Of a DNA stretch of 64,000 nucleotides, positions 27,166 to 35,409 are shown in pieces. How positions within the stretch are numbered: the stretch's first letter is position 1; every line of letters begins with the position of its first letter. Source of the DNA: Skermanella mucosa (GTDB lineage Bacteria > Pseudomonadota > Alphaproteobacteria > Azospirillales > Azospirillaceae). The stretch is from NCBI RefSeq assembly GCF_016765655.2, contig NZ_CP086106.1:4081001-4145000 (forward strand). Reading direction: 5' to 3'. A program made the position numbers and the translations under genes. A model generated the notes under the pieces. It worked only from the letters and a program-made list of their open reading frames with translations, did no database searches and was not told the origin of the DNA.

Positions 27166-28303
27166 CGACCGTCTCCCCGGAGAGCGTGGCGCGGGTGTCC
27201 CGGCCCAGGCCCGGGGCCTCGCCGTCGGCGCGCGGGCGCGTGCCGTCGAGGGTGACCGGCAGGCCCGCGAGCTCCAGCCCGGCCGTTTCCTTGAACATGC
27301 CCAACCCCCGGGTCTGGGGATGCGCCATCACCTGGTCGACCGTCTGGATCGGCGCGCAGGGGACGCCCGCGGCGTCCAGCGCGGCCGCCAGCGCGTCGAG
27401 CGGCATTTCCGCCATGTGCCGTTCCAGTTCCGGCACGAGCCGACCGCGGTTGACGACCCGCAGCGCGTTGGTCGCGAAATCGGGATCGTCGGCCAGGTCG
27501 CGGCGGTCGATGGCGAGGCACAGTTTCCGGAACAGCCCGTCGTTTCCGGCCGCCACCATCAGCCAGCCGTCCCGCGTGCTGAACGCCTGGTAGGGCACGA
27601 TCTCGGCCAGCCCCGACCCGTGCGGCCGGCGAACCTCGCCGGACGCGGCGTAGCCCGCGAGATGGACGGTCATCCAGGCCAGCCCGGTCTCGTAGAGCGA
27701 CGTCGCCACGTGGGCGCCGCCCCGCCGGTCGGCGCGGGCCAGCAGCGCCGCCAGGATGCCGATCACCGACCACATCCCGGATCCCATGTCGACCATCGAG
27801 ACGCCGACCCGCACGGGCGGCCTGCCGCCCTCGCCGGTGACGCTCATGATGCCGGAAAACGCTTGGACCAGCGGGTCGTAGCCGGGCTTGGACGACATCG
27901 GTCCTTCCGCGCCGAAAGCGCCGATATCGCTGTAGACGAGGTCCGATTTCTCGGCGCGCAGCGATGCCGCATCCAGGCCATGTTTCGCCAGCAGGCCGGG
28001 CCGGAGGTTCTGGATCACCACGTCCGCCTCGTCCAGGATCAGCTTGCGCAGGCTTGCGACCTGGTCCGGTTTGGAAAGATCCACCGTGATGCCTTCTTTT
28101 CCACGGTTCAAGCTGTGGAAAACGCTGGCGGTTCCTTCCCAGAAGGGTGGCCCCCAGCCGCGCGCATAGTCTCCGCCCGATGGATTCTCGACCTTGATCA
28201 CCCTGGCTCCCAGATCCGCCAGGATCAGTCCGGCGTAGGGTGCCGCGACGCTGTGCCCGATCTCGACGACGACGACGCCGCCGAGCGGTGTTGTGCCTGA
28301 CAT
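27155..28303 (-). CDS. CaiB/BaiF-family (class III) CoA transferase
   Basis: 382 residues from the ATG at 28303, which has a strong GGGAGGAACG ribosome site; a longer upstream start would have none. Class III features: VVVEIGHSVAAPYAGLILAD, LGARVIKVENP, LNRGKEGITVDL and the conserved Asp in KPGYDPLVQAFSG that carries the acyl group. It moves CoA onto a carboxylic acid, activating the imported substrate. First gene of the minus-strand catabolic operon. Confidence 0.9.
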   Translation of the reverse strand: MSGTTPLGGVVVVEIGHSVAAPYAGLILADLGARVIKVENPSGGDYARGWGPPFWEGTASVFHSLNRGKEGITVDLSKPDQVASLRKLILDEADVVIQNLRPGLLAKHGLDAASLRAEKSDLVYSDIGAFGAEGPMSSKPGYDPLVQAFSGIMSVTGEGGRPPVRVGVSMVDMGSGMWSVIGILAALLARADRRGGAHVATSLYETGLAWMTVHLAGYAASGEVRRPHGSGLAEIVPYQAFSTRDGWLMVAAGNDGLFRKLCLAIDRRDLADDPDFATNALRVVNRGRLVPELERHMAEMPLDALAAALDAAGVPCAPIQTVDQVMAHPQTRGLGMFKETAGLELAGLPVTLDGTRPRADGEAPGLGRDTRATLSGETVDAQ

Positions 28304-28359
28304 CGTTCCTCCCGTTTCTTGTGATGGAAACGGTAATGTGCGAAGCTGGACCGAGTCAA

Positions 28360-28371
28360 GAAAACGTTTCC
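28360..28371. promoter_or_regulatory. LacI-type operator in a divergent promoter
   Basis: GAAAACGTTTCC has a perfect AAACGTTT core centred on CG and is one mismatch from a 12-base palindrome, the shape recognised by LacI-family proteins. It lies in the 91-base region between the CoA-transferase and acyl-CoA-synthetase starts, 24 bases before the latter. A weaker GGAAACGG half-site is present about 34 bases to the left. The LacI gene at the far end of the operon is the obvious candidate binder. Confidence 0.6.
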
Positions 28372-28394
28372 ACAAACTTCATCGGGAGAGACGC

Positions 28395-29942
28395 ATGCCG
28401 GGACTCATCTGCTGGGAAAACGAACTGGCGCCGCTGGCCCTGCGCCATGCCGGCCGCACGGCGGTCACCGACCGTTTGGGCGACGTCACTTTCGACGAAC
28501 TTTTCACCCGGGCGGCCGGGGTGGCCGGGCGACTGATGGATGCCGGCGTGTCGCCCGGCGAACCCGTCGCGACCTTCCTGCCCAATGGAAGGAGCGCGGT
28601 CTGGGCCAGCTACGGCACGGTCCTGACGGGAGCGGCGGAAACACCGCTGAACACCCTGCTGTCCCGCGGGGAAATCGCCCATTGCCTGCGGACGGCCGGT
28701 ATCCGGCGGGTGGTCACCGACGCCGCGGGAGCGGCCCTGCTGGACGGCTTGGCGCCGGAGATCCACCGGGTGGAGGAGATCGGGGCGGCGAAGCTCGGCG
28801 GCACCGGCCTTCCCGCGGTGCCTGACGGGACCTGGGGCAAGATCGTGTTCACCTCCGGGACGACGGGAGCCCCCAAGGGCATCGTGCATACCCATGGCGG
28901 CCGATGGACCGCCAACGTGCTGTTGCGGGCGACGCTCCAGATCGCGCCCGGGCCGGGATCGAAGGTGCTGCTGATGACGCCGTTTTCCCACGGGTCGTCC
29001 CTTCTGAGCGCCGCCTTCCTGGACGGCGGGGCGGCGGTCTTCCTGCTGGACGGCGTCGATACCGCCGTCGTGCTGCCGATCCTCGACGCGGCCTGGGTCG
29101 ACCAGGTCTTCGCGCCGCCGACGGTGCTGGCGAAGATCCTGGCGGCATCGGGCAGCCGCACCTTTCCCCGCATCCGCACCGTCTTCACCGGCACGGCGCC
29201 GTTGGCGCCGGAACTCTATGCGAAGGCGCGCCGGGCGTTCGGCCCCGTCGTCCGGCTGACCTACGGCAAGTCGGAAGTCTTCAACCCGATAGCCGTCCTG
29301 ACGCCGGAGGAGACCGACGCCTGGTATTCCGGCCCCGAACCGAAGCAGGGCGCCTGCGTCGGCTGGCCCGCGAGCGGCGTCGAGATCCGCATCGAGCCGA
29401 CCGTCCAAGGCGAGGGCAAGGGCGAGGAAGCCGGCCGAGTGCTTCTGCGCACCCGTCATATGCTGGCGGGACATGTCACGGAACAGGGGTTCACGCCGCT
29501 CGCCGCCGGCGAGTTCCACGAGACCGGTGACATCGGCAGGATCGACGCGCTGGGCCGCCTGCATCTGTGTGGACGCGAAGGCGACCTGATCAAGACCGGC
29601 GGCTACAGGGTGTCGCCGGACGAGGTGGAAAGCTATCTCCGGCCCGCGCTCCCCCAGGGCGAACTGCTGGTGGTCGGCCTGCCCTCCGCCTATTGGGGCG
29701 AGGTGATCACCGTGGCCGCCGCCGGTGCGCCGCCCGGCTGGCAGGAGATGCTGGCGCCGGCCCTGGAACGGATGACCCCCTACAAGCGTCCCCGGCTGTT
29801 CGTAACCTTGCCGGAGTTGCCGCGCAACGGCATGGGCAAGATCGTCCGCTCCCGGGCTCGCACGACCATCGCGGAGGAGTACGTGATGACCGACGGCCCG
29901 AAGGTGTCGCTCGCGCGCCGCGAGCCCCCGCGGCCGGGGTGA
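28395..29942 (+). CDS. AMP-dependent acyl-CoA synthetase/ligase
   Basis: 515 residues from the ATG at 28395 (MPGLICWENELAPLAL), with a GGGAGAG ribosome site. Adenylation-enzyme motifs: FTSGTTGAPKGIVHTHG, LTYGKSEVFNP, FHETGDIGRID and the catalytic Lys in RNGMGKIVRS. It activates a carboxylic acid as acyl-AMP and then acyl-CoA. It is divergent from the CoA transferase, so the locus has two different ways to activate acids; the ligase may handle a downstream acid such as acetoacetate, but this is inference. Confidence 0.9.
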   Translation: MPGLICWENELAPLALRHAGRTAVTDRLGDVTFDELFTRAAGVAGRLMDAGVSPGEPVATFLPNGRSAVWASYGTVLTGAAETPLNTLLSRGEIAHCLRTAGIRRVVTDAAGAALLDGLAPEIHRVEEIGAAKLGGTGLPAVPDGTWGKIVFTSGTTGAPKGIVHTHGGRWTANVLLRATLQIAPGPGSKVLLMTPFSHGSSLLSAAFLDGGAAVFLLDGVDTAVVLPILDAAWVDQVFAPPTVLAKILAASGSRTFPRIRTVFTGTAPLAPELYAKARRAFGPVVRLTYGKSEVFNPIAVLTPEETDAWYSGPEPKQGACVGWPASGVEIRIEPTVQGEGKGEEAGRVLLRTRHMLAGHVTEQGFTPLAAGEFHETGDIGRIDALGRLHLCGREGDLIKTGGYRVSPDEVESYLRPALPQGELLVVGLPSAYWGEVITVAAAGAPPGWQEMLAPALERMTPYKRPRLFVTLPELPRNGMGKIVRSRARTTIAEEYVMTDGPKVSLARREPPRPG

Positions 29943-30280
29943 TCCTTACGCCCCGTCGTCGTGCGGGGACGGGGGCGGGGGCGGGTCGCCCCGCGGCAAC
30001 GGGTGCAGTCCCGCCGTTCCGATCGTTTCCAAGGATCATGGCAAGGACAGCTGATCGCGGGGAAATCGGCTGCAGCCCTCGGCAAGAGCGAACACCCGAG
30101 TGCCCGTGACGCGCGCGGAGTGGAGCGAGACTCCGACCTTGAAGATGTCTTGCATAGGCCGATGATGTTACCGCTTCTGCAGATGTCTCAGGTGCACACC
30201 ATCAGTTGATTTCGTGGCTACCGCCGGCTGATTGAGACAATGCTCCCCATGGCTGCGGCTTTCGAAAAGAGACGTTCCTC
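29943..30280. other. Non-coding gap, no gene recognised
   Basis: About 340 bases between the acyl-CoA synthetase and the P-loop kinase. It starts with a G-rich run (29968-29987). Short open frames are present in both directions, but none has a ribosome site or a recognisable family. Composition becomes less GC-rich toward the kinase gene. No terminator is clear. Confidence 0.5.
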
Positions 30281-30808
30281 TCAAAAGCCCGAAGCCTCGT
30301 TTCTGGTCAGGGCATTGATGCGAACCTCAATTTCGGCGACAGCATCGGCGGGACTGAGAAATGCGGTATCCACCACCAACCGAGGCTCGGTCCACGGGAC
30401 GTAATTTCGCGCTTTTATCGTTGGCCATGTGGGAAGCTTGAACCCATGAATGTCCGGCACCCTGGCTTCCACCCGGCGCCGGTGTTCGACCTCGTCGCTG
30501 CAAATCACCTCGACATCAAGAACGAGGCTTCCGGCGTCATCCGCCACAGAGTGCCACCCCTGCCGGCTTTCCGGAACCGGATTCACGCTGTCCGCGATGA
30601 CTAGATTGCCGACCTTCAGGTTTGACGATGCAATCGCGAAGGCGACGAGGTAGCCCGCAGGGCCGAGATCGCAGCTCAAGTTCGCACTGTAAGCAAGGGC
30701 ATGTTCGATTTCATCGACGCGGATGTAGGTACCGGATTGCTTGGCGGCCAGTGCCTTGCCGATGGTCGTTTTTCCCGTTCCTGGTAGACCGCTGAGCACA
30801 ACAAGCAT
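30281..30808 (-). CDS. AAA/P-loop kinase-like protein
   Basis: 175 residues. It opens with a strand and a Walker A, MLVVLSGLPGTGKTTIGKAL, followed by RVDEIEHAL and a later VIADSVNP strand that could be the Walker B. This is the size and shape of small shikimate-, gluconate- or adenylylsulfate-kinase-like ATPases. The lid region RRRVEARVPD is Arg-rich, as in such kinases. Base composition is visibly less GC-biased than neighbouring genes and the gene stands alone beside a tRNA, suggesting acquisition. Substrate unknown. Confidence 0.75.
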   Translation of the reverse strand: MLVVLSGLPGTGKTTIGKALAAKQSGTYIRVDEIEHALAYSANLSCDLGPAGYLVAFAIASSNLKVGNLVIADSVNPVPESRQGWHSVADDAGSLVLDVEVICSDEVEHRRRVEARVPDIHGFKLPTWPTIKARNYVPWTEPRLVVDTAFLSPADAVAEIEVRINALTRNEASGF

Positions 30809-31158
30809 GTTACCTCACGAAGATGATCTCCGTATCCGGTTATAGGGCCGGGCGCTTGGGTCGCAAATGGCTTACAGTAGTCTGAACCGGATCAGCGGCA
30901 GAGGGATTTCAAGCCGAGACACTGCCGGCCTTCGCGAGACGGCGAGCCTCGTCCTCGGTCCAATCGCGAGGTCGCCCTCGGGTAATCCGATGATTGGGTA
31001 CCGGGGGATGAGCCGCAGCCAAGCCGAGCGCGACCGGGGAAATGGCTTGGTCCGGCGAAGAACGAACGAGAGCGGATCAAGGCATTGGAGCGTGAGATCC
31101 GGCATTGGCATGCTAAGCAGGGAGTGGTCTCACCCAATACATAGGAAATTTGCATGAT
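30809..31158. other. Intergenic patch beside tRNA-Glu, possible gene remnants
   Basis: About 350 bases with no convincing gene. On the plus strand one frame ends in a charged helix (NERERIKALEREIRHWHAKQ, about 31055-31114). On the minus strand another frame ends ITRGRPRDWTEDEARRLAKA near 30920-30980. Both read like protein C-termini with no starts, so this may be decayed mobile DNA at the 3' side of the tRNA gene. Neither could be assigned to a family. Confidence 0.35.
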
Positions 31159-31234
31159 TGGCGTCCCCAAGGGGATTCGAACCCCTGTTGCCGCCGTGAG
31201 AGGGCGGTGTCCTAGGCCTCTAGACGATGGGGAC
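31159..31234 (-). tRNA. tRNA-Glu (anticodon CTC)
   Basis: On the minus strand the sequence starts GTCCCCATCGTCTAGAGG and ends in the T-loop GGTTCGAATCCCC, acceptor TGGGGAC, discriminator G and an encoded CCA (31159-31161). The anticodon stem CCGCC/GGCGG encloses a seven-base loop whose anticodon CTC is at 31198-31200. All four arms can be folded by eye. It reads GAG codons. Confidence 0.95.
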
Positions 31235-31349
31235 ATCGCTGGGCGAGAGGCCGGCTGTATAGCCAACGTGCCGACCTCCCGCAAGGGCTATTTCATCGGG
31301 CGTTCAAGTTTTCTGGTTTTCAAGCTTCCGTCCTTCAAGCATTCCCTGG

Positions 31350-32405
31350 TCAAGCTTTCGCCAGCGCCCGCGCGTCGGCGATCATGCGGTCCACGTCCTC
31401 GGCCGAGGTGTTCCAGGCGGTCACCAACCGCACCACCGGGCCGTCCCAGCGGTAGAAACCGTAGCCCCGCTCCAGCAGGCCGGCGGTGACCGGCTCGGGC
31501 AGGCTGATGAAGATCTCGTTGGCTTCCACCGGGTCGCGCAGGTCGGCGCCGGGGAGTGCCGCCAGCCCGGCGGCGAGGCGGTCGGCCATGGCGTTGGCGT
31601 GGGTCGCGAGGCGCAGCCACAGGCCGCCTTCCAGATAGGCGTCGAGCTGGGCCGACAGGAAGCGCATCTTGCTGAACAGGTGGCCGGCGCGCTTGCGGCG
31701 GAAGGCGAAGCTCTGGGCCAGCTCCGGCTTGAAGAAGACCACCGCCTCTGCGGCCAGGGCGCCGTTCTTGGTGGCGCCGAACGTCAGCACGTCCACGCCG
31801 GCCCGCCACGTCACGTCGGCGGGGGAGCAGCCCAGGCGCGCGACGGCGTTGGCGAAGCGGGCGCCGTCCATGTGGACCGGCAGGCCGTGGGACCGGGCCA
31901 CCTCCGACAGGGCCGCGACCTCGGCGGGGGTATAGACCGTGCCGGACTCGGTCGCCTGGGTCAGCGTCACCGCCGCCGGCTGGACATGGTGGACGACGCC
32001 GGCGCCCGCCTTTTCCAGGGTGGCGCGCAGGGTCGCGGGCTCGATCTTGCCGCCGGCGCCGGGCAATCCCACCAGCTTGGCGCCGGCGGTGAACATCTCC
32101 GGGGCGCCGCATTCGTCGGTGTTGACGTGGGCCATTTCATGGCAGTAGACCGCGCCGTAGGGCGGCGCCAATGCTGCCAGGGCGAGCGCGTTGGCGGCCG
32201 ATCCGGTCGCCACGGGGAAGGCTGCCACCTCGTGGTCGAACAAGGCGGACAGCTTCTCCGAAACGCAGGCGGTCAGCGGGTCCTCGCCATAGGACGGCGT
32301 CGGGCCGCTTGAGGCGGCGACGAGGGCTTCGAGGATTTCCGGCGCGGCGCCGGTCACGTTGTCACTGGTGAAGTTCACGGGACTTTGATCCGGTGTTGCG
32401 GGCAA
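31350..32405 (-). CDS. ltaE: Low-specificity L-threonine aldolase
   Basis: 351 residues. PLP fold-type I pattern: FTSDNVTGAAPEILEAL at the start, PSYGEDPLT, PVATGSAANALALAAL, HVNTDECGAPE, LPVHMDGARFANAVA, and the PLP lysine in VLTFGATKNGALAAEAVVFF. The enzyme cleaves L-threonine or L-allo-threonine to glycine and acetaldehyde. It stands alone, between tRNA-Glu and a small membrane-anchored protein. Confidence 0.9.
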   Translation of the reverse strand: MPATPDQSPVNFTSDNVTGAAPEILEALVAASSGPTPSYGEDPLTACVSEKLSALFDHEVAAFPVATGSAANALALAALAPPYGAVYCHEMAHVNTDECGAPEMFTAGAKLVGLPGAGGKIEPATLRATLEKAGAGVVHHVQPAAVTLTQATESGTVYTPAEVAALSEVARSHGLPVHMDGARFANAVARLGCSPADVTWRAGVDVLTFGATKNGALAAEAVVFFKPELAQSFAFRRKRAGHLFSKMRFLSAQLDAYLEGGLWLRLATHANAMADRLAAGLAALPGADLRDPVEANEIFISLPEPVTAGLLERGYGFYRWDGPVVRLVTAWNTSAEDVDRMIADARALAKA

Positions 32406-32453
32406 GATCGGTTATATGCTGGAATGATACAGTATAACGGGGTGTGATGGGCA

Positions 32454-32819
32454 TCATTGGCGCGGGGCAGCCGCCCGGGCATCCTCGGGGCCTGTCGTGG
32501 TCTCCGGGCCGGTCGTGACGGTCGCGGTCACCGCGCCGTTCCTGGGGTCGAGCACGTAGAGGCGGTCGCCCTGCCCGTCGGGCAGGCGCACGCTGAAGAC
32601 GACCCGGCTGCCGGACGGCACCAGCGTTTCGATGGTGGCGCCCTCGGGCAGCCCCAGGGCGGTTTCGGGGATTCCGCCCGGCGGCGGAGGTGGCGGAGCG
32701 CCCGGCTCCGCCCGGCGTTCGGGGTCGGTCATGCGGTTGTAGACCTCATAGCCGATGAAGACGAACCCCGCGGCGATGAAGAGGCCCATGATGACGAGGA
32801 TGGCTTTGAGTGCCCGCAC
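32454..32819 (-). CDS. Small membrane-anchored protein (DUF6476-like)
   Basis: 121 residues. A single N-terminal membrane segment (about residues 5-26, KAILVIMGLFIAAGFVFIGY) is followed by a proline-rich linker with six consecutive Pro and a small C-terminal domain with SGSRVVFSVRLPDGQGDRLYV and LDPRNGAV. From memory this matches small alphaproteobacterial proteins labelled DUF6476, found beside rluD. It is divergent from the pseudouridine synthase with only 23 bases between starts. Function unknown. Confidence 0.8.
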   Translation of the reverse strand: MRALKAILVIMGLFIAAGFVFIGYEVYNRMTDPERRAEPGAPPPPPPGGIPETALGLPEGATIETLVPSGSRVVFSVRLPDGQGDRLYVLDPRNGAVTATVTTGPETTTGPEDARAAAPRQ

Positions 32820-32842
32820 GATCGAGGTCCAGTCTGTTGAAG

Positions 32843-33904
32843 ATGACGGCTGAAGAAGAGGACGACATCGAGGACCCGGACGGCGAAGCCGATCCGGGGG
32901 GCGAGCCGTTCAGTTTCACCGCGGCCGAGGCGGACCGGGGCGAACGGCTGGACAAGCTTCTGGCCTGCGGGCTCGACGGCCTGTCGCGCACCCGTATCCG
33001 CTCGCTGATCGACCAGGGTCGGGTTTCGAGTCTCGGGCGGACGATAGCCGACCCGTCATTGCGGGTCAAACCCGGCCAGGTCTTCGACGTGCTGGTGCCC
33101 GAGCCGGAACCGGCGCTCCCCGTCCCCCAGGAAATCCCGCTCATCGTAGCCTACGAGGACGACGATCTGCTGGTGATCGACAAGCCCGCCGGCATGGTGG
33201 TCCATCCGGCTGCGGGCAATGCGGACGGGACGCTGGTCAACGCCCTGCTGTGGCATTGCGGCGACCGCCTGTCCGGCATCGGCGGCGTCCGCCGGCCGGG
33301 CATCGTCCACCGGCTCGACAAGGAGACCAGCGGGCTGATGGTGGTGGCCAAGAACGACCTGGCCCATGCCGGGCTGGCCGCCCAGTTCGCCGACCGGTCG
33401 CTCAGCCGGACCTATCGGGCGGTCGTGGCCGGAGTCCCCTCCCCCACCCGGGGCGAGATCACCGGCGACATCGGGCGCAGCTCGTCGGACCGCAAGAAGA
33501 TGGCGGTCGTCTCCGGCGGCAAGCCCGCGCTGACCCGCTATCGCGTGATCAAGGCGTTCGGAACCTGGGCGTCACTCGTGGAATGCTCCCTGGCGACCGG
33601 GCGTACGCATCAAATAAGAGTGCATATGACCCATGTTGGACATCCCTTGATCGGCGATCCGGTTTATGGTGTCCGTAAAAATAGCATCAGGAGCGCATCG
33701 AAGGGTATCGCGTCCGGCGCCGCGTCCGCCAAGGCCCGCGGAATTCCGGAACCGGCGCGGGACGCGGTTGTTGCACTGGGAAGACAGGCCCTGCACGCCG
33801 TGGCGCTGCGGTTCAACCACCCGCGCGACGCACGCCCGATGCAGTTCGAATCCGAATTACCTTTGGACATCCAAAGGTTAATAGCCAGCTTGGAATCGAT
33901 TTAA
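32843..33904 (+). CDS. rluD: RluA/RluD-family 23S rRNA pseudouridine synthase
   Basis: 353 residues from the ATG at 32843. An acidic N-terminus precedes an S4 RNA-binding domain (GERLDKLLACGLDGLSRTRI, about residues 35-90). The catalytic domain has the RluA signature with the catalytic Asp in GIVHRLDKETSGLMV, plus TGRTHQIRVHM. RluD converts uridines in helix 69 of 23S rRNA. The arrangement rluD-like then rpoH is common in alphaproteobacteria. The symbol is by subfamily resemblance. Confidence 0.87.
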   Translation: MTAEEEDDIEDPDGEADPGGEPFSFTAAEADRGERLDKLLACGLDGLSRTRIRSLIDQGRVSSLGRTIADPSLRVKPGQVFDVLVPEPEPALPVPQEIPLIVAYEDDDLLVIDKPAGMVVHPAAGNADGTLVNALLWHCGDRLSGIGGVRRPGIVHRLDKETSGLMVVAKNDLAHAGLAAQFADRSLSRTYRAVVAGVPSPTRGEITGDIGRSSSDRKKMAVVSGGKPALTRYRVIKAFGTWASLVECSLATGRTHQIRVHMTHVGHPLIGDPVYGVRKNSIRSASKGIASGAASAKARGIPEPARDAVVALGRQALHAVALRFNHPRDARPMQFESELPLDIQRLIASLESI

Positions 33905-33936
33905 AACTATACCTGAGCTGCGAAGTGGGGTATTAT

Positions 33937-33988
33937 GGCTCGAAAGGCCGAGCCCCGGATGGGTCGGTCCCCGCGGCGGTCGGGGACC
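33937..33988 (+). promoter_or_regulatory. Two stable hairpins in the rpoH leader
   Basis: GGCTCG-AAAGGC-CGAGCC (33937-33954) and GGTCCCCG-CGGCGGT-CGGGGACC (33966-33988) are perfect stems of 6 and 8 pairs, 11 bases apart. They end about 50 bases before the rpoH start. No T-run follows either, so they are not terminators of the upstream gene. They may stabilise the mRNA or take part in translational control of the heat-shock sigma factor. Confidence 0.5.
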
Positions 33989-34037
33989 AAGGTTACTCAG
34001 GCACGAAAAACCACCGCCCGAAGAGAGGGGCTAGTAA

Positions 34038-34922
34038 ATGTCGAACACTCCCAGCGTCCCGGTCATCAGTTCCGAAGGCAATCTGGCCCGCTACCTTCAG
34101 GAAATCCGCAAGTTCCCCATGCTCGAGCCGCAGCAGGAGTTCATGCTCGCCAAGTCCTGGCGCGAGCACGGCGACACCGAGGCCGCGCACAAGCTGGTGA
34201 CCAGCCATCTGCGGCTGGTCGCGAAGATCGCCATGGGCTACCGGGGCTACGGCCTGCCGCTGTCGGAGCTGATCTCGGAAGGCAATGTCGGCATGATGCA
34301 GGCGGTCAAGCGGTTCGACCCGGACCGCGGCTTCCGGTTGGCGACCTACGCCATGTGGTGGATCCGCGCCGCCATCCAGGAATACATCCTGCACAGCTGG
34401 TCGCTGGTCAAGATGGGCACGACGGCCGCCCAGAAGAAGCTGTTCTTCAACCTGCGCAAGCTGAAGGGCCAGATGCAGGCGATCGACGAGGGCGACCTGT
34501 CGCCGGAGCATGTGACCCAGATCGCGACCAAGCTGGACGTGCCCGAACAGGACGTGGTCAACATGAACCGCCGCCTGGCCAGCCCGGACCATTCGCTGAA
34601 CGCGCCGTTGCGCGCCGACAGCGAGGGCGAGTGGCAGGACTGGCTGGTCGACGAGAAGGACACCCAGGAGATCCACCTGGCCGAGCGGGAGGAGTTGACC
34701 AAGCGTCGCGCCCTGCTCAAGAGCGCCATGACCAACCTGAACGAGCGCGAGCGGCATATCCTGACCGAGCGGCGTCTCCGGGACGAGCCGACCACGCTGG
34801 AGGACCTGTCGCAGCACTACGGCATCAGCCGCGAGCGCGTGCGCCAGATCGAGGTCCGAGCGTTCGAGAAGCTCCAGAAGAACATCAAGAACGCGGCGAT
34901 CGAGCAGCGGCTGGCCCAGTAA
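34038..34922 (+). CDS. rpoH: RNA polymerase sigma-32 (heat-shock) factor
   Basis: 294 residues, usual length. Region 2 is clear (RLVAKIAMGYRGYGLPLSEL, GLAT-like core FRLATYAMWWIRAAIQEYIL). The RpoH box for core contact, QKKLFFNLRKLKG, lies at about residues 132-144. Region 4 helix-turn-helix ends the protein (LEDLSQHYGISRERVRQIE). It directs transcription of chaperone and protease genes during protein-folding stress. A ribosome site AGAGAGGGG precedes the ATG, behind a structured leader. Confidence 0.95.
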   Translation: MSNTPSVPVISSEGNLARYLQEIRKFPMLEPQQEFMLAKSWREHGDTEAAHKLVTSHLRLVAKIAMGYRGYGLPLSELISEGNVGMMQAVKRFDPDRGFRLATYAMWWIRAAIQEYILHSWSLVKMGTTAAQKKLFFNLRKLKGQMQAIDEGDLSPEHVTQIATKLDVPEQDVVNMNRRLASPDHSLNAPLRADSEGEWQDWLVDEKDTQEIHLAEREELTKRRALLKSAMTNLNERERHILTERRLRDEPTTLEDLSQHYGISRERVRQIEVRAFEKLQKNIKNAAIEQRLAQ

Positions 34923-34935
34923 GGGATCGGCCGCC

Positions 34936-35409
34936 CTACTCCTCCGGAGTTTCCTCGACCACGCCGCTGACCTCCGGTCCCCATTCGGCGATCAGTTCCT
35001 GCTGCTCGCCGAGCCGCTTGGCGATCCGGTTTTCGGCGCGGAGCGTGATCCAGCCCGCTACCGCGGGCGGAATCCCGTAGTATAGCGCCCAGCCCATCCC
35101 CGCCGCCCCGTACATGACCAGCCACGAGAACGGGTCCGACATCACCTTGGACAGCGCCCCCATGGTGTGCCCGCCCTGCCAGAGGCTGATGACGAAGGCG
35201 ACCACCCCGACGAAGTTCAGCGCCCCCACGGTCATGGGCGCCGTCTTGTCCGGGTCGCGGTCCACCACATAGGCGACCGCGGTCGGGATCATGCCGACCA
35301 CCAGAAGGATCGCGCTCGGCAGGAAGATCAGTCCCGCCGGGAACAGGATCACCAGCGCGGTCACCATGCCGCTGGAATTGCCTTTGCGCCTCCTCCCGCC
35401 CCGGCTCAT
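34936..35409 (-). CDS. Integral membrane protein, unknown function
   Basis: 157 residues with four likely membrane segments (about residues 16-32, 34-50, 62-80 and 92-118), a basic N-terminus (SRGGRRRKGN) and an acidic C-terminus ending EETPEE. Its start overlaps the stop of the kinase-like gene (ATGA), so the two are co-translated. It is probably a membrane partner of that protein. No family recognised. Confidence 0.75.
   Translation of the reverse strand: MSRGGRRRKGNSSGMVTALVILFPAGLIFLPSAILLVVGMIPTAVAYVVDRDPDKTAPMTVGALNFVGVVAFVISLWQGGHTMGALSKVMSDPFSWLVMYGAAGMGWALYYGIPPAVAGWITLRAENRIAKRLGEQQELIAEWGPEVSGVVEETPEE

Noticed and set aside
29968-29987. G-quadruplex-like G-run after the acyl-CoA synthetase
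   Set aside because: Short, and expected by chance at this GC content; no supporting context.
31055-31140. Possible end of an IS3-type transposase OrfA (ERERIKALEREIRHWHAKQ)
   Set aside because: Only a charged helix is visible; no helix-turn-helix, OrfB or terminal repeats. Recorded only as a possible remnant.
33937-33988. Rho-independent terminator of the pseudouridine synthase gene
   Set aside because: Neither stem is followed by a T-run.
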